From positions 1 to 64,000 of the forward strand of contig JADBWK010000019.1 in NCBI GenBank assembly GCA_020404895.1: a stretch of 64,000 bases of DNA, read 5' to 3'. This stretch comes from Pseudanabaena sp. M085S1SP2A07QC. GTDB lineage: Bacteria > Cyanobacteriota > Cyanobacteriia > Pseudanabaenales > Pseudanabaenaceae. A program made the translations under genes and the position numbers. Below, in pieces: positions 28,638 through 38,449 of the stretch; position 1 is the first letter of the stretch; every line of letters starts with the position of its first letter. The notes under the pieces are model-generated. The model saw nothing but the letters and a program-made list of their open reading frames with translations, was not told the DNA's origin and made no database searches.

Positions 28638-28868
28638 TTACTCGCCTTGAGACAAATGCTCATTGAGTGGACGGATGCTCACAATTGTGCCACCGAGACG
28701 GGTGATACTCCGCATTTTTTCATTCATGCGATTATAAGGAACTTGCATAAAAACATTATCGCTAGGGCGGATAACATAATTACTATTGTCTGGTTGTTGA
28801 TAGCGATTAAGCCCTGCTACTTCATAAACAAAGAAGCGAGTATCTGAAGTTGAAGTTGGAGGTATCAT
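28638..28868 (-). CDS. cpcD: Phycobilisome rod-capping linker
   Basis: 76 residues of the CpcD-like domain (FFVYEVAGL, then MQVPYNRMNEKMRSITRLGG). It caps the distal end of phycocyanin rods. It is the last gene of the cpcB-cpcA-cpcC1-cpcC2-cpcD operon, 74 bp after cpcC2. Confidence 0.92.
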   Translation of the reverse strand: MIPPTSTSDTRFFVYEVAGLNRYQQPDNSNYVIRPSDNVFMQVPYNRMNEKMRSITRLGGTIVSIRPLNEHLSQGE

Positions 28869-28942
28869 AAAAACAGATTTTCAATATAGATTGTTGAAAT
28901 TGATGAATATGTGTGTTTAAAAGGTACACATATTAGGGTTGT

Positions 28943-29803
28943 TTAGACATTCGTTACACTGGCAACTTTTCCACCCATTTTATTGATGCGTTGCAACGTG
29001 CTGTTTAACTGCTCATAGGACACGATGTACTCACGGTTGCTGCGACGCACTTTAGGGTATCGAGGCAGAGAAATTGCGGCTACTTCGATACGATAAAGGC
29101 GATCGCCTGAACCTGTAGAAGAGCGACCAAATGCACGAGTAGCCATTGCACCCTTTGCAGAACGATATGCCCAGCCATCGTTGCCGCCAGAAGCTCCAAC
29201 GATCGCAGAAGCACTGTTTTGAGCAAGTTCAGCCGCTAGCCTGGAATTATTGCCTTCAATTTGAGAGCGATCGCTATTGGCATAGCCACGATAGAGACGG
29301 AACATTCTGGTAAATCCAGTAGTTTGATCGCCAACTTTGTTCTCGAAACCGCGATAGTAAGGTACGGTCGAATCGCCAAAATTAGCTTCGTATTCAACTG
29401 AATCAAGATAAGAATCGATATCAGCGTCATATCCTTCGTTTTGATAGCGATCGAGATGCTCAACTACTTCAGCTTCATTATAAGGAGCGCGTCCCAATAG
29501 ATGCTTGAAGTTTAACTCAATCACGCGGGTATGAAAGTTAGGATAGAGAAACTTGGTTTTGTATAGCTCTGACTTGGCAACGGCTCGAACAAAATCACGT
29601 ACTGTGATTTGACCGTTGTTTAGTAAAGATTCAAGAGCATCCAAGCGCTCTGATGCCATGATGTAATCATTTCCTAAGACATGACGATAAACCGCGTTAA
29701 TTACAGTCTTAGCATTTTCTGGTGTCCAGTTAGGACGGAGTTCTGTTGGACTGCTATCGCTATAAGCAGAAATTCCCAAACGGGAAGCAGCATTGGTAAT
29801 CAC
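28943..29803 (-). CDS. cpcC2: Phycobilisome rod linker, second copy
   Basis: 286 residues with an N-terminal PBS_linker_poly (pfam00427) domain (about 15-150) and a C-terminal CpcD-like domain (about 225-282, [15 protein letters not shown] to LQRINKMGG). It joins phycocyanin hexamers in the rod. It is closely similar to the upstream linker (shared [16 protein letters not shown]), so the pair arose by duplication. The copy order in the rod cannot be read from sequence; the number follows operon order. Confidence 0.9.
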   Translation of the reverse strand: MITNAASRLGISAYSDSSPTELRPNWTPENAKTVINAVYRHVLGNDYIMASERLDALESLLNNGQITVRDFVRAVAKSELYKTKFLYPNFHTRVIELNFKHLLGRAPYNEAEVVEHLDRYQNEGYDADIDSYLDSVEYEANFGDSTVPYYRGFENKVGDQTTGFTRMFRLYRGYANSDRSQIEGNNSRLAAELAQNSASAIVGASGGNDGWAYRSAKGAMATRAFGRSSTGSGDRLYRIEVAAISLPRYPKVRRSNREYIVSYEQLNSTLQRINKMGGKVASVTNV

Positions 29804-29844
29804 TATATTTTATTCTCCTTTAATATTTAGGCACATTGAAATCA

Positions 29845-29895
29845 AACCCAGTTTGTTAAAAGTACTGCAAAGAGGTAATTTTAACAAACTGGGTT
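29845..29895 (-). terminator. Intergenic hairpin between the two rod-linker genes
   Basis: 17-bp arms 29845-29861 and 29879-29895. Placed inside the operon, it is more likely an attenuator or transcript-stabilising structure that sets the lower level of distal linkers than a full stop. Confidence 0.55.
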
Positions 29896-29901
29896 AATGC
29901 A

Positions 29902-30720
29902 TTAAGCTAGAGAGATCTGCGTAATGCGGCTTCCACGCTTATTCAACCTTTGTAGAGTTGGTGAAAGTTGGTCATAGGAAACCACGTATTCACTAACACT
30001 ACGGCGAATTTGAGTAGTCCGTCCGTTATCGGCTTGGATAGCGCGTACACGATAAACCTGCCCGCGATCGTCACCAGTAGTACCAGTTAGCGCTTGCCCA
30101 TAGTGGGGAGTGCGAATTGGATTAGCTGAGTTCTGTGCGAGCTCCTCATTGAGCCAAGTTGATTTGTTCTTGGATTGAGTGCGATCGCTATTGGCATAGC
30201 CACGATAAATCTGGAACATGCGAGTAAACCCTACGGTTCTCTGTCCAGTTTGGTATGAAAACCCTCGGAAATAGGGAACAATCGACTCGCCAAAATTATC
30301 TTGATATTCAACTGAATCAATATAAGAATTGATCTCCGCTTCATATCCATGTTCAATGTAGCGATCGAGATGTTCTACGATCTCCGCTTCATCATTGGGA
30401 GCACGTCCCAAAAGATGCTTGAAGTTCAACTCAATAAAACGAGTATTTGGAACTGTGGAAAAGAACTTTGTCCGATAAAGGTCTGACTGAGCTAGAGACC
30501 GGACAAAATCGCGAACCGAGATATTGCCACTAGCAAGCAATGACTCAGCACTTGTTAGGCGTTCTGATGCCATCAAATGATCGTTACCAAAAACCTGACG
30601 ATTAGCCGCAGTAATTACGGCGATAACATCAGCTCCAGTCCAGTTAGCCCGCAACTCAACAGGAGAAGTATTTACAAAAGGCTCGAACCCTAAACGGGTT
30701 GCTGCCGAAGAACTTGTCAT
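29902..30720 (-). CDS. cpcC1: Phycobilisome rod linker, first copy
   Basis: 272 residues from ATG 30720 (MTSSSAATRLGFEPF); the frame is open to 30774 but the extension is not family-like. PBS_linker_poly domain about 15-150, CpcD-like domain about 212-268. It organises phycocyanin hexamers into rods. It follows cpcA after a 167-bp spacer that contains two hairpins. Confidence 0.9.
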   Translation of the reverse strand: MTSSSAATRLGFEPFVNTSPVELRANWTGADVIAVITAANRQVFGNDHLMASERLTSAESLLASGNISVRDFVRSLAQSDLYRTKFFSTVPNTRFIELNFKHLLGRAPNDEAEIVEHLDRYIEHGYEAEINSYIDSVEYQDNFGESIVPYFRGFSYQTGQRTVGFTRMFQIYRGYANSDRTQSKNKSTWLNEELAQNSANPIRTPHYGQALTGTTGDDRGQVYRVRAIQADNGRTTQIRRSVSEYVVSYDQLSPTLQRLNKRGSRITQISLA

Positions 30721-30759
30721 ATTTAAGCTCCCAATTTCTTTTAACAAATTTTTTAAAAA

Positions 30760-30866
30760 GAAAACGGTAAGCACTCCCCGCAGGGCGTACTTACCGTTTT
30801 CGGGGTTTTCATATGCTTTAACATTTTAGGATAAAGATTGGCGTTGCTTAGCGCCACCAATCTTTA
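30760..30866 (-). terminator. Two hairpins between cpcA and cpcC1
   Basis: A near-perfect hairpin at 30760-30801 (one mismatch) and another at 30831-30866 (ATAAAGATTGG/CCAATCTTTAT). Hairpins at this point in other cyanobacteria partly stop transcription, giving abundant cpcBA and scarcer linker mRNA; the same is likely here. Confidence 0.6.
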
Positions 30867-30887
30867 TCTCTAGAAGAAGAAAACCGA

Positions 30888-31376
30888 TTAGCTTAGGGCA
30901 TTGATTGCATAGTCGATGTAGGAATTAGCTTCCAAAGCTGCATCTCCACTCAAACCATGATTAGCCTTGATTGATTTCAATGCTTCAACATACCAGCTAG
31001 GAGAAAGATCGAAAGCACGGTTGATTTCGGTCAAACCACTTACTAGATAGTCATCCATAGGACCAGTGCTACCAGCAATCAAGCAGTAGGTGATCATGCG
31101 GACATAGTAGCCGATGTCACGAACGCACTTTGCTTTACCGCGAGGGGTGGAAGCGAAGTTGTTTCCAGACTGTTGGGTGGTGTAGGGATATTTTTGGTAA
31201 ACAGCATTTGCTGCACCTTCGGCTAAGCTGGAAGCTTTAGCGCTCAATCCTTTAGCAGCTTCAAGGCTAGCAGCCGCTGTGCGTAAACGACCAAATGCAG
31301 CTTGCATTTCAGGAACGCCAAGATAGCGACCTTGGGAATCGGCTGTAGAGACGGCTTCTGTTAAAGGAGTTTTCAT
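30888..31376 (-). CDS. cpcA: C-phycocyanin alpha subunit
   Basis: 162 residues, standard length. The phycocyanobilin is attached at C84 ([13 protein letters not shown]). It pairs with CpcB to form the rod hexamers. No cpcE/cpcF lyase genes are found in the window. An AGAGGT ribosome site precedes the ATG at 31376. Confidence 0.97.
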   Translation of the reverse strand: MKTPLTEAVSTADSQGRYLGVPEMQAAFGRLRTAAASLEAAKGLSAKASSLAEGAANAVYQKYPYTTQQSGNNFASTPRGKAKCVRDIGYYVRMITYCLIAGSTGPMDDYLVSGLTEINRAFDLSPSWYVEALKSIKANHGLSGDAALEANSYIDYAINALS

Positions 31377-31452
31377 GCTTAATGTACCTCTAGGAATTTA
31401 TATGAGATGTTTTGAAAAGAAAAAAGAAAAATTAATTTAAGAAAATTAATGA

Positions 31453-31971
31453 TTAGCCTACTGCTGCGGCTGCTTTGTCGAAGTAGCTAGCGAGTTCAGA
31501 CATCAAAGCGCTGCAATCGCCACGGGTTACGCCATTAGGATCGTTAGCAAGTGCGATCGCTGCTGATTTCATTTTCTCGATGCCAACTGCAACTGATCCA
31601 CCAGGTACGCCCAATGCACTGTAGGTTTCACGCAAACCATTGAGGCAACGATCTTCCAAAACGCTAGCATCGCCAGAGAATACTGCGTAGGTTACATAGC
31701 GAAGAATGATGTCCATGTCGCGCATACATGCAGCGATACGACGATGGGTGTATGCATTTCCACCTGGAGCGATCAATTGAGGCTGATCTTCAAACAAAGC
31801 ACGAGCAGCGTCGGTGACGATGGATGAAGAGCTTGCAGTAATGCGGTTAACTACGTCCAAACGCTTGGTTCCATCAGCAACCAATTGCTTTAGTGCATCA
31901 ATTTGAGAATCAGATACAAAAGCACCACGAGTGTCGGCTTGGGCAACTACTTTAGTAAAAGCATCTAGCAT
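31453..31971 (-). CDS. cpcB: C-phycocyanin beta subunit
   Basis: 172 residues. Chromophore cysteines are C82 (AACMRDMDI) and C153 ([10 protein letters not shown]), and N72 (PGGNAY) is the usual N-methyl-asparagine site, which separates CpcB from phycoerythrin beta. It is the first gene of the operon, with a strong AAGGAGA ribosome site nine bases before the start. Confidence 0.97.
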   Translation of the reverse strand: MLDAFTKVVAQADTRGAFVSDSQIDALKQLVADGTKRLDVVNRITASSSSIVTDAARALFEDQPQLIAPGGNAYTHRRIAACMRDMDIILRYVTYAVFSGDASVLEDRCLNGLRETYSALGVPGGSVAVGIEKMKSAAIALANDPNGVTRGDCSALMSELASYFDKAAAAVG

Positions 31972-32785
31972 TCTAAAGAATCTCCTTGTTTAATATATAA
32001 GTTTTGTTATGACTCCCAATCCTTCTATTACTTTGTGATATGGAACTGCAATTAATATCTGCAATTAATATCTGCAAAATATATAGATTCCTAAGTCTGA
32101 ATTGATTTAAGATAACCAATCTATCCAATTTACTTAAGAGAGCTAAACCTTAACTGTCTCCAGTTGATTTCGTTCAATTGGCTTTGGGATTGAACTGATT
32201 AAAACAACTAATTTGTGCAGATTTTGTGCAAATCAAGAAGTGTCGTTTATGGAGTTAATTTAAAATTCGGGGGAGTTCTGCAAGCCTTTATCAGCCAATC
32301 GCTCTAGGGATTTCTACCTAATCAGCAATTGTAAAGTATTCGTTTTATTTGATCTTATTTCTTAATATAAAGATTGATAACAAACTAATATTTTTAGCCA
32401 TTCTCATTTATAGGAATTGTCTGTAATGTCAATTTGTGAGGTGTAACTACACTTTCAGAAATTAAAAATTAAACCGATGGATTGGTAATTGTTAAGAACA
32501 TTGCGACATAATCTGCTTAACAATTATTTATTGTTGGCTGGTAATTCGTCATCTACCAGTAACTCTCATTATGAACACTTTGTATTGATCTGGCGGCAAC
32601 TATTGAGAATAGCCGCAATAAAAACTTTGAAAAGCAGATTCTTCGTGCTAGGCGATGGTTGCGTGAGTATCCGTTCAGCAGAGTCATCCTTGACCAAGAA
32701 GCAAAGTATAGATAAAGAAACAGAGAAACTTTCAACGTTTAGATCTACCAGTTCCTCTGTCTATGATTTAACTTAAAGCCTTATA
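31972..32785 (-). promoter_or_regulatory. Upstream region of the cpc operon
   Basis: 814 bp without a secure gene. The ribosome site of cpcB is at 31981-31987. The rest should hold the operon promoter and leader, but I cannot place a start point. At about 32586-32717 the plus strand has an open stretch reading ARRWLREYPFSRV and ending at TAA; it lacks a good start and follows a stop, so it may be a gene remnant. Confidence 0.45.
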
Positions 32786-32893
32786 TATAGCAACGTAAGA
32801 GATAGATAGGACAATTCAAAACTCAAAAGATGGCAGAGCTTTGCTCTGCCATCTTTTGGGTTTTATGTCCTGAGCAAAGCTTACATTGCTATA
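32786..32893. mobile_element. 108-bp MITE copy 4
   Basis: Same ends and length as the other copies (AAACTCAAAA instead of AAACCCAAAA in the left stem, so one mispaired base). It ends one base away from the TAG stop codon of the minus-strand beta-propeller gene. Confidence 0.9.
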
Positions 32894-32894
32894 T

Positions 32895-34166
32895 CTATGG
32901 CTTGATCTTAATGATATCGATTGTACCGTCCCCTTCATTGGCAGTTAAAACCAAATTCCGACTAGGAATCACTACTAATCCTTCTGGATTTTTGCCAGTC
33001 GGCACAACCCCTAAAAGAACCGGCATACGAATCGACGAAACGTCATAAGCCAACAAGAAGTTGCCACGCTCCGAGGTTAGAAAAGCAACCTGTTTGTCGT
33101 CTACAACTGAAATTACTGCCCCTTCCAATTCAATACCTCTCTTTGAAGAGCGTTTGAGAGGATAAAAACTATTTTTAATAGCGATCGCTTCTACAGAGTT
33201 GCCGCTTTCATAAACGACAGCACCTTGTAGATCAAAAATAGTCCAGCCGCGTCCACCAGAATAGACATTATCACCAAAAGTTTTGCGCTCCGTATCTCCC
33301 TCATTGGCGGTAACCAAAAAAAGACCATCAGCAGTAAAAGCAATCCCATCTGGTTCGCGTCGGCTAGTGAATTTCTCAGTCAAGCTAGCTTTGTCATCGT
33401 CGCTCAGGTCTGCAAGTTGAGTAACTGTGCGAGCTGAAAAAATCCGAGTTACGCTGGCTGATTTAATATCAATCAAGGCGATCGCATTATTTTCTTGTAA
33501 GGTTACAGCAGCCATTTTGCTATCAGGAGAAATTGCCACGTATTCTGGCTGAGGATCGGTAGGGAAATTCACCCCAGAAATCCCCTTGAGATTGATGGCG
33601 ATGTTTTGAATGGATGACTTGGATGGGTTATTGTAATCTAGGGTAATGATCGCAACCGTTCCTGGTCTTTTACCTGGCAACTTATCGGTATTTTCTTCAT
33701 CTTCAATCGCAACTACTAATTTCTTCCCATCAGGGGTAATGGCAATACTATCAGGACCAATACCAGGCAGGGTAAGACTAGCTACTTGTTTGCGATCGCT
33801 CATGTTAAAGAATAGGAGTTGACCTGGTTTTTCTTTGACAAAAATAGACACGATCGCATACTTCGCATCGGGGGTAATTGCTACAGAAGTTGGTTCACCC
33901 ACATTGGCAACACTAACCACACCAAGCATCTTCGGCTTGCTAGGGTCTTGAATATTGACAAATCCTATATCATTCTCTTTGGAGTTGACATAGACAATTC
34001 TATTACCATCGCGACTAGCTGCAATAATTTCTGGGGCAGAGCCAGGGGTTTTGAATCGCACTATAGATGAAAGCTTAGCTTCAGGTTGAGCGATCGCTGC
34101 GGTAGCGGTAGTAAAGGCTACTAGAGCGACAGCAGGCAGTATGTATGCAGAACGCAATCCGTACAT
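32895..34166 (-). CDS. Secreted YncE-like/choice-of-anchor-I beta-propeller protein
   Basis: 423 residues. A signal peptide (about 1-27, ending AIAQPE) is followed by repeated blades with motifs such as SVAITPDAKYAIV, SIAITPDGKKLVV and GIAFTADGLFLVTANEGD. This is the lactonase-like/choice-of-anchor-I propeller often found in periplasmic or extracellular proteins, sometimes next to alkaline phosphatases. No catalytic function can be read from it. The N-terminal start is ATG 34166. It stands alone. Confidence 0.8.
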   Translation of the reverse strand: MYGLRSAYILPAVALVAFTTATAAIAQPEAKLSSIVRFKTPGSAPEIIAASRDGNRIVYVNSKENDIGFVNIQDPSKPKMLGVVSVANVGEPTSVAITPDAKYAIVSIFVKEKPGQLLFFNMSDRKQVASLTLPGIGPDSIAITPDGKKLVVAIEDEENTDKLPGKRPGTVAIITLDYNNPSKSSIQNIAINLKGISGVNFPTDPQPEYVAISPDSKMAAVTLQENNAIALIDIKSASVTRIFSARTVTQLADLSDDDKASLTEKFTSRREPDGIAFTADGLFLVTANEGDTERKTFGDNVYSGGRGWTIFDLQGAVVYESGNSVEAIAIKNSFYPLKRSSKRGIELEGAVISVVDDKQVAFLTSERGNFLLAYDVSSIRMPVLLGVVPTGKNPEGLVVIPSRNLVLTANEGDGTIDIIKIKP

Positions 34167-34640
34167 GGAGTTGAGTAAATTATTGCTAATGATAGACTGC
34201 TAAATACTACAAGCTTAATCTTAAGCAAAGATTAAGCTTGTTTCAGATTCTTAGTTTCTGGCGCTGAAAATGATTCATTTCACTGCGTTTCAGCGATTCA
34301 ATCGTATTTAGGAATTACGCAGCGATCACAGATCTTGTATGGTGCGTTAATGAAATGTAACGCACCCGTTTTTTCTTTAGTCAAACTATTTTTGGCTAAT
34401 CTCAAATGCTGATTCGGATCTGTAAATGCACACATGACTATAGCGTCTCAGCTAGACCGTTATGCCAACATTCAGATATCTCTGATTTGAAGAATGAAGG
34501 CACTGATTGCGCCTAGTGAGGTGCAGAAAGTCCAATTAAGCAAAGATTGCAGGATTCTTTTGTCGAAGCAGACTAAGAGTTCTTTTAGCAATAGAGCCTT
34601 TAAGACTTGCTGCAAAAATATTGATTGCTATGCTCTAGAT
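34167..34640. other. Gap without recognisable gene
   Basis: 474 bp. I see only a small inverted repeat (GGTGCGTTA at 34341-34349 and TAACGCACC at 34358-34366). The open frames here lack plausible starts or family features. Confidence 0.5.
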
Positions 34641-35381
34641 TTAGGCGGCGAAATCAAACAACATTGTCGTCATGTAACGCTCAGTCCATTCTGTGCCAAA
34701 AGACTTTTCGAGAACCCGTCGAGTTTTATCGTTTTGCTGTTGCTTCTCGCAGTAATAGCGCTGACCTGCCAAAATCTGATCGATTTCCACAGAAGTCGTT
34801 AACGGCTCTGTTGCCAATGCTAGCTGACAATGCAAAGTCAGATATTCGCGTACTCGTTGCAGGAAGTTCGCCTCTTCTTTCTCTCCCATTGGGCGCACAA
34901 ACAAACAGAAATCGGAAAAAATATCGCCCCACTGTGGTAGCTCACGAGTCTGCTCAAAATGCATCTCAGGTAAACTCGACAAAGCGTTGTAGTAGCTACG
35001 AGGTAATGCGCGTTCAGGATGGACAGGAGATAGATCTGCGATCGCGGCGCTAATACTGCCACGACCACCAACTAAATCGGCTCCGAAGATGGGAATGCCA
35101 TATTCAGGATTAGGAAACATTACACAGTGCAAAATATCTAAGCCACTGCCAACTCTAGCTAGCTCTAAATGCAACTTCCGAAATTGAGGTGTGCTGTAGC
35201 AGTGATTTTCAATCACTAGGCGCTCACCTTCTAAAGCACCCTCAACATAGCCAAGATCTTCTGGAACTTGATAGGGCGATAATTCTAAGTTTTCCCGCCA
35301 TACAGATTCGATACAATTAGCTAAATCGTGAATGAGGGGATACTGTTGCTCTCGCAGCGACGCTTGTGTGGCTTGAGTCAT
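34641..35381 (-). CDS. pcyA: Phycocyanobilin:ferredoxin oxidoreductase
   Basis: 246 residues. It reduces biliverdin IX-alpha by four electrons to phycocyanobilin, the pigment of the phycobilisome proteins encoded at 28-32 kb and 2.7 kb. Active-site residues known from Synechocystis (E76, H88, D105) correspond to E73 (LHLELARV), H85 (ILHCVMFP) and D102 (FGADLVGG), with a constant offset of three. Start at ATG 35381. Being only 2.7 kb from cpcB, it may be coordinated with it. Confidence 0.95.
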   Translation of the reverse strand: MTQATQASLREQQYPLIHDLANCIESVWRENLELSPYQVPEDLGYVEGALEGERLVIENHCYSTPQFRKLHLELARVGSGLDILHCVMFPNPEYGIPIFGADLVGGRGSISAAIADLSPVHPERALPRSYYNALSSLPEMHFEQTRELPQWGDIFSDFCLFVRPMGEKEEANFLQRVREYLTLHCQLALATEPLTTSVEIDQILAGQRYYCEKQQQNDKTRRVLEKSFGTEWTERYMTTMLFDFAA

Positions 35382-35503
35382 GCGATTTTATCTCAATATA
35401 TGTGAATTTAAAAAAAGTATTTATTGTCTGACCATGACTGATTTTTCGTGCAAAATATGTGCAATTACAGCGCTTTGCGCTCAAACCCAAACCAAGAAAG
35501 TTA

Positions 35504-35592
35504 GGACTTACGCAAAAACGCCATGAAAGCCTTATTTTGCCGTAGGGGCAATTCATGAATTGCCCCTACGGCTCGTTCTTTTGCGTAAGTCC
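35504..35592. mobile_element. 89-bp MITE of the second family, copy 2
   Basis: Ends GGACTTACGCAAAA/TTTTGCGTAAGTCC, flanked by TTA and TAA. It is inverted relative to the copy at 27086-27174 and shares its internal GCCGTAGGGGCAATTC palindrome; the left side differs at a few bases. Confidence 0.85.
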
Positions 35593-35594
35593 TA

Positions 35595-35727
35595 AAAGTT
35601 TTTAAAAGTGTTGCTTAGCAACACTTTTAAAAACTTTCTTGTGGTTCATTTGATCGAAAATTGCTGTAAAAGCCCAATATTGGAAAGACTGGCGAAGTCC
35701 GCTTTGCCAATATTGGGCTTTTACAGC
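35595..35727. terminator. Two palindromes downstream of the response-regulator operon
   Basis: Perfect arms 35595-35614/35618-35637 (20 bp, TTA loop) and 35663-35683/35707-35727 (21 bp). The second lies 27 bp past the end of the minus-strand regulator gene and probably terminates it; the first, with the 89-bp element, fills the space to pcyA. Confidence 0.65.
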
Positions 35728-35753
35728 CATAAATGGTTTGCTCTGCGAACTAT

Positions 35754-37307
35754 TTATCTGTTTTGGTAAGCTTTAACTCGTTGTAGTCGATTATGAATGC
35801 GACTTGCTAGATCGATGCCCGCGATTGGTTTGCATAGATAGTCATCTGCGCCAACACTAAAAGCGAGATTTTGAGTATTAACATCTGTCATTACACTCAG
35901 AAATAAAATTGGTAACCGCTGCCAGTCGAGATTGCTCCTTAGAGATTGACAGAGCTCAAATCCATTGATTTCAGGCATATTAACGTCCAACACCAAGACA
36001 TCAGGCAATACAGATTGCAACACCGTCCAAAAGTCCTGTGGATCTGCCAAAGTCGTTACTTTAAAGCCCCATGGCTTCAACAGTTTAGGAATCGATCGCA
36101 AACAATCGACATCATCATCAACAATCATCACCTTAGTTCCAATTTGAGAATGATCTAGCTCAAATCTTGAAGATGATATATCTGCGATCACGGCGATGGA
36201 AGCACTTTGAATTCGATGCGTATTTTGAATTGACTCTTCTAAAGAAGTTACCAAGGCTTCTAAAATTTCTAACTGTTGTTTTTTTAGTAAAGGTTGGCTA
36301 GCGAGCAAATTTTCTAATTGACGCGCTAATTGCATTGCGATCGTTAAGCCAAGGGTTCCCAAAGTTCCCGCTAATTTGTGAGCTACCTGTTGAGCCTGCG
36401 CTTGTAATTGTGGATCTAGTTTGCCAGATTTTAATTTCCTGACAGCTTCAAATAATACTTCTAATTGTTCAAGACCTTTCGGCTTGGTGTCTATCCAAAT
36501 TTGGTTTAAGAATTCTAAATACTGCTTCTGTTGATTATCTTGAGACTTTGGTTGGGCTAACTTAGGTAAATTGCGGCTAGCAGACTCAATTTGGCTTGGC
36601 ATCACGACATCGTCTACCTTATCTGGCGCTTTGAGGTAATAGCCTCGTCCATGGACAGTCGCAATAAAATCTGATGGAGCACCTGCCTCTACTAACTTGT
36701 GTCGCAATCGCCGAATATGCGATCGCACTGTCGCTTCGGAGGGAAACTCATCGGACGACCATAAGCGATCGAGGATCTCGTCAGCACTGAGTAAATGTTG
36801 ACTATCGCGCAATAACAGCTCCAACAACTCATATTCTTTATTTGTAAGCGTTAGGGTATGATCGTTGTAAGAAACTTCGCAGGTACTAGGATTTAGCAGT
36901 AAACCTCCCCAAACTAGTAGAGGAAAAGAACTGGCATTACTGCGCCGCAGTAATGCTCTAATCCTTGCAATTAATTCAGCTATATCAAAAGGTTTAACCA
37001 CATAGTCATCAGCCCCCGCATCTAATCCGCTGACCTTGGCGGTGCTGGCAGTTTGTGATGTGAGTAATAGAATTGGTGTGGTATATCCTTCGGCACGAAG
37101 GCGTTGACATAGGCTGATGCCGTCTAGCTTTGGCAAAACGATATCTAACATAATTAGGTCATACTCAAAGGTTGAGCCATAAGTCCAACCCATTTCCCCA
37201 TCTTTGACCACGTCTACAATATAGTGATTGTCGGTCAGATTTTTAGTTAGGACAGCAATTAATACGTCATCATCTTCTACGAGTAATATTTTCATAGCTT
37301 TTACCAA
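35754..37307 (-). CDS. Hybrid response regulator: REC, OmpR-type DNA-binding, HPt, REC
   Basis: 517 residues. REC domain 1 (about 4-120; IMLDIVLPKLDG), winged-helix DNA-binding domain (about 130-230), an HPt-like domain (about 255-360; candidate phospho-His in AHKLAGTLG), and REC domain 2 (about 392-512; VLDVNMPEING). It can therefore receive phosphate twice, relay through the HPt histidine and bind DNA. Residues 1-6 begin at ATG 37307, overlapping the upstream CheY-like gene by seven bases, so the two are translationally coupled. No histidine kinase is adjacent. Confidence 0.88.
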   Translation of the reverse strand: MVKAMKILLVEDDDVLIAVLTKNLTDNHYIVDVVKDGEMGWTYGSTFEYDLIMLDIVLPKLDGISLCQRLRAEGYTTPILLLTSQTASTAKVSGLDAGADDYVVKPFDIAELIARIRALLRRSNASSFPLLVWGGLLLNPSTCEVSYNDHTLTLTNKEYELLELLLRDSQHLLSADEILDRLWSSDEFPSEATVRSHIRRLRHKLVEAGAPSDFIATVHGRGYYLKAPDKVDDVVMPSQIESASRNLPKLAQPKSQDNQQKQYLEFLNQIWIDTKPKGLEQLEVLFEAVRKLKSGKLDPQLQAQAQQVAHKLAGTLGTLGLTIAMQLARQLENLLASQPLLKKQQLEILEALVTSLEESIQNTHRIQSASIAVIADISSSRFELDHSQIGTKVMIVDDDVDCLRSIPKLLKPWGFKVTTLADPQDFWTVLQSVLPDVLVLDVNMPEINGFELCQSLRSNLDWQRLPILFLSVMTDVNTQNLAFSVGADDYLCKPIAGIDLASRIHNRLQRVKAYQNR

Positions 37308-37675
37308 TCGAGCATTTTCATAATCTGATCTGGGAGATCGAGGGAATTAAAAGGTTTTGTAATTACCCCACTTACCCCTAAATCATTAAACTGCCTTCTC
37401 TCTGATGTTTGGGCTTTGGCGGTTAGGAAAATCACTGGAATCTGAGCTGTTTGTGGATCGGCTTGAAGTGCTTTAAATGTGGCTATACCATCCATGTCTG
37501 GCATCATCACATCTAGCAAAATAGCATCGGGACTTTTGTCACATGCAGTTTTAATCCCTTGTGGACCCGAACTCGCAATTAATACTTCCCAATCAGCGAC
37601 CATCTGAATACCAAACTGCACAACAGTTTGAATGCTTTCTTCATCATCCACAATCAAAATCCGTTTAGTTGGCAT
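37301..37675 (-). CDS. CheY-like single-domain response regulator
   Basis: 124 residues forming one REC domain, with acidic pocket (VDDEES), phospho-Asp in ILLDVMMPDMDG and the conserved Lys in FLTAKAQ. It has no output domain. It is the first gene of a two-gene unit with the hybrid regulator and probably passes phosphate within that relay. Confidence 0.9.
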   Translation of the reverse strand: MPTKRILIVDDEESIQTVVQFGIQMVADWEVLIASSGPQGIKTACDKSPDAILLDVMMPDMDGIATFKALQADPQTAQIPVIFLTAKAQTSERRQFNDLGVSGVITKPFNSLDLPDQIMKMLDW

Positions 37676-37873
37676 GGCTTTCTGTTAGCTATAAACAGTA
37701 GTTTTCATTATGAATCGATTTGTGCTTTTTGTATCATCGTGTATTTTCTCAAGACCTAAATGACTACTTGTACATTGCGATCGCCAAAATCAACAAGTCA
37801 TCAAAACAATTTGGTAACTTGTTGTAACTACAAATTGTTGTTACAATTAACTTGATGTTGATGTAAACCATCA

Positions 37874-38149
37874 ATGGAGTTTGAATGGGATGAAGCAAAT
37901 CGTCTTGCCAATCTTTGTAAGCATGGAATTGATTTTCTAGATGTTTCTTTCGTGTTTGAAGGAGATACATTAACAGTTGAGGATAATCGCTATGATTATG
38001 GCGAGCAGCGTTTTGTCGCATTTGGTTTATTACAAAGTTTAGTTGTTGCTATTGTCCATAGCGATCGCAATGATTCTATCCGTATTATTTCTGCAAGAAA
38101 GGCAACTAGATATGAACAAAAAATCTATTTCGAGGAAGTCTTTGACTGA
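37874..38149 (+). CDS. brnT: BrnT family ribonuclease toxin
   Basis: 91 residues opening MEFEWDEANRLANLCKHGIDF, the BrnT signature, and closing with RIISARKATRYEQKIY. BrnT is a RelE-fold mRNA ribonuclease neutralised by BrnA. The antitoxin gene overlaps it by 38 bases, the normal toxin-first order of this family. Start at ATG 37874. Confidence 0.92.
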   Translation: MEFEWDEANRLANLCKHGIDFLDVSFVFEGDTLTVEDNRYDYGEQRFVAFGLLQSLVVAIVHSDRNDSIRIISARKATRYEQKIYFEEVFD

Positions 38150-38390
38150 TTGGCAAAGGCTTGAGACGATGAATGATGAAGATATAGATCTGTCAGATTG
38201 TCCAGAAGTTACACCTGAGATGTTTGCTAAGGCAATTGTGAAACGTGGTGGGTTGCCTGTTGCGAAAAATAAAGCACAGATTACGCTTCGGATTGACAGT
38301 GATGTTTTAGATTGGTTTAAGTCTCAGGGACGCGGTTATCAAACTCAGATTAATTCTTTGTTACGGGCTTATATGGAAGCTAGAAAATAG
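38112..38390 (+). CDS. brnA: BrnA family antitoxin
   Basis: 92 residues from ATG 38112 (MNKKSISRKSLTDW). The C-terminal ribbon-helix-helix part (ITLRIDSDVLDWFKSQGRGY) is characteristic of BrnA. It binds BrnT and represses the brnTA promoter. The open frame extends to 38043 but that part only reads through brnT. Confidence 0.9.
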   Translation: MNKKSISRKSLTDWQRLETMNDEDIDLSDCPEVTPEMFAKAIVKRGGLPVAKNKAQITLRIDSDVLDWFKSQGRGYQTQINSLLRAYMEARK

Positions 38391-38449
38391 ATCGCATTTT
38401 ATCTCATCTAAAAACTAATTGCGATCGCGAAAATCTTCAAGTCCATAAA

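Noticed and set aside
32489-32776. Plus-strand frame upstream of the cpc operon
   Set aside because: TTG start, low-complexity and no recognisable features; probably non-coding leader DNA or remnant.
34494-35071. Overlapping frames on both strands around the pcyA 3' half
   Set aside because: They lie opposite or out of frame to pcyA, which is a certain gene.
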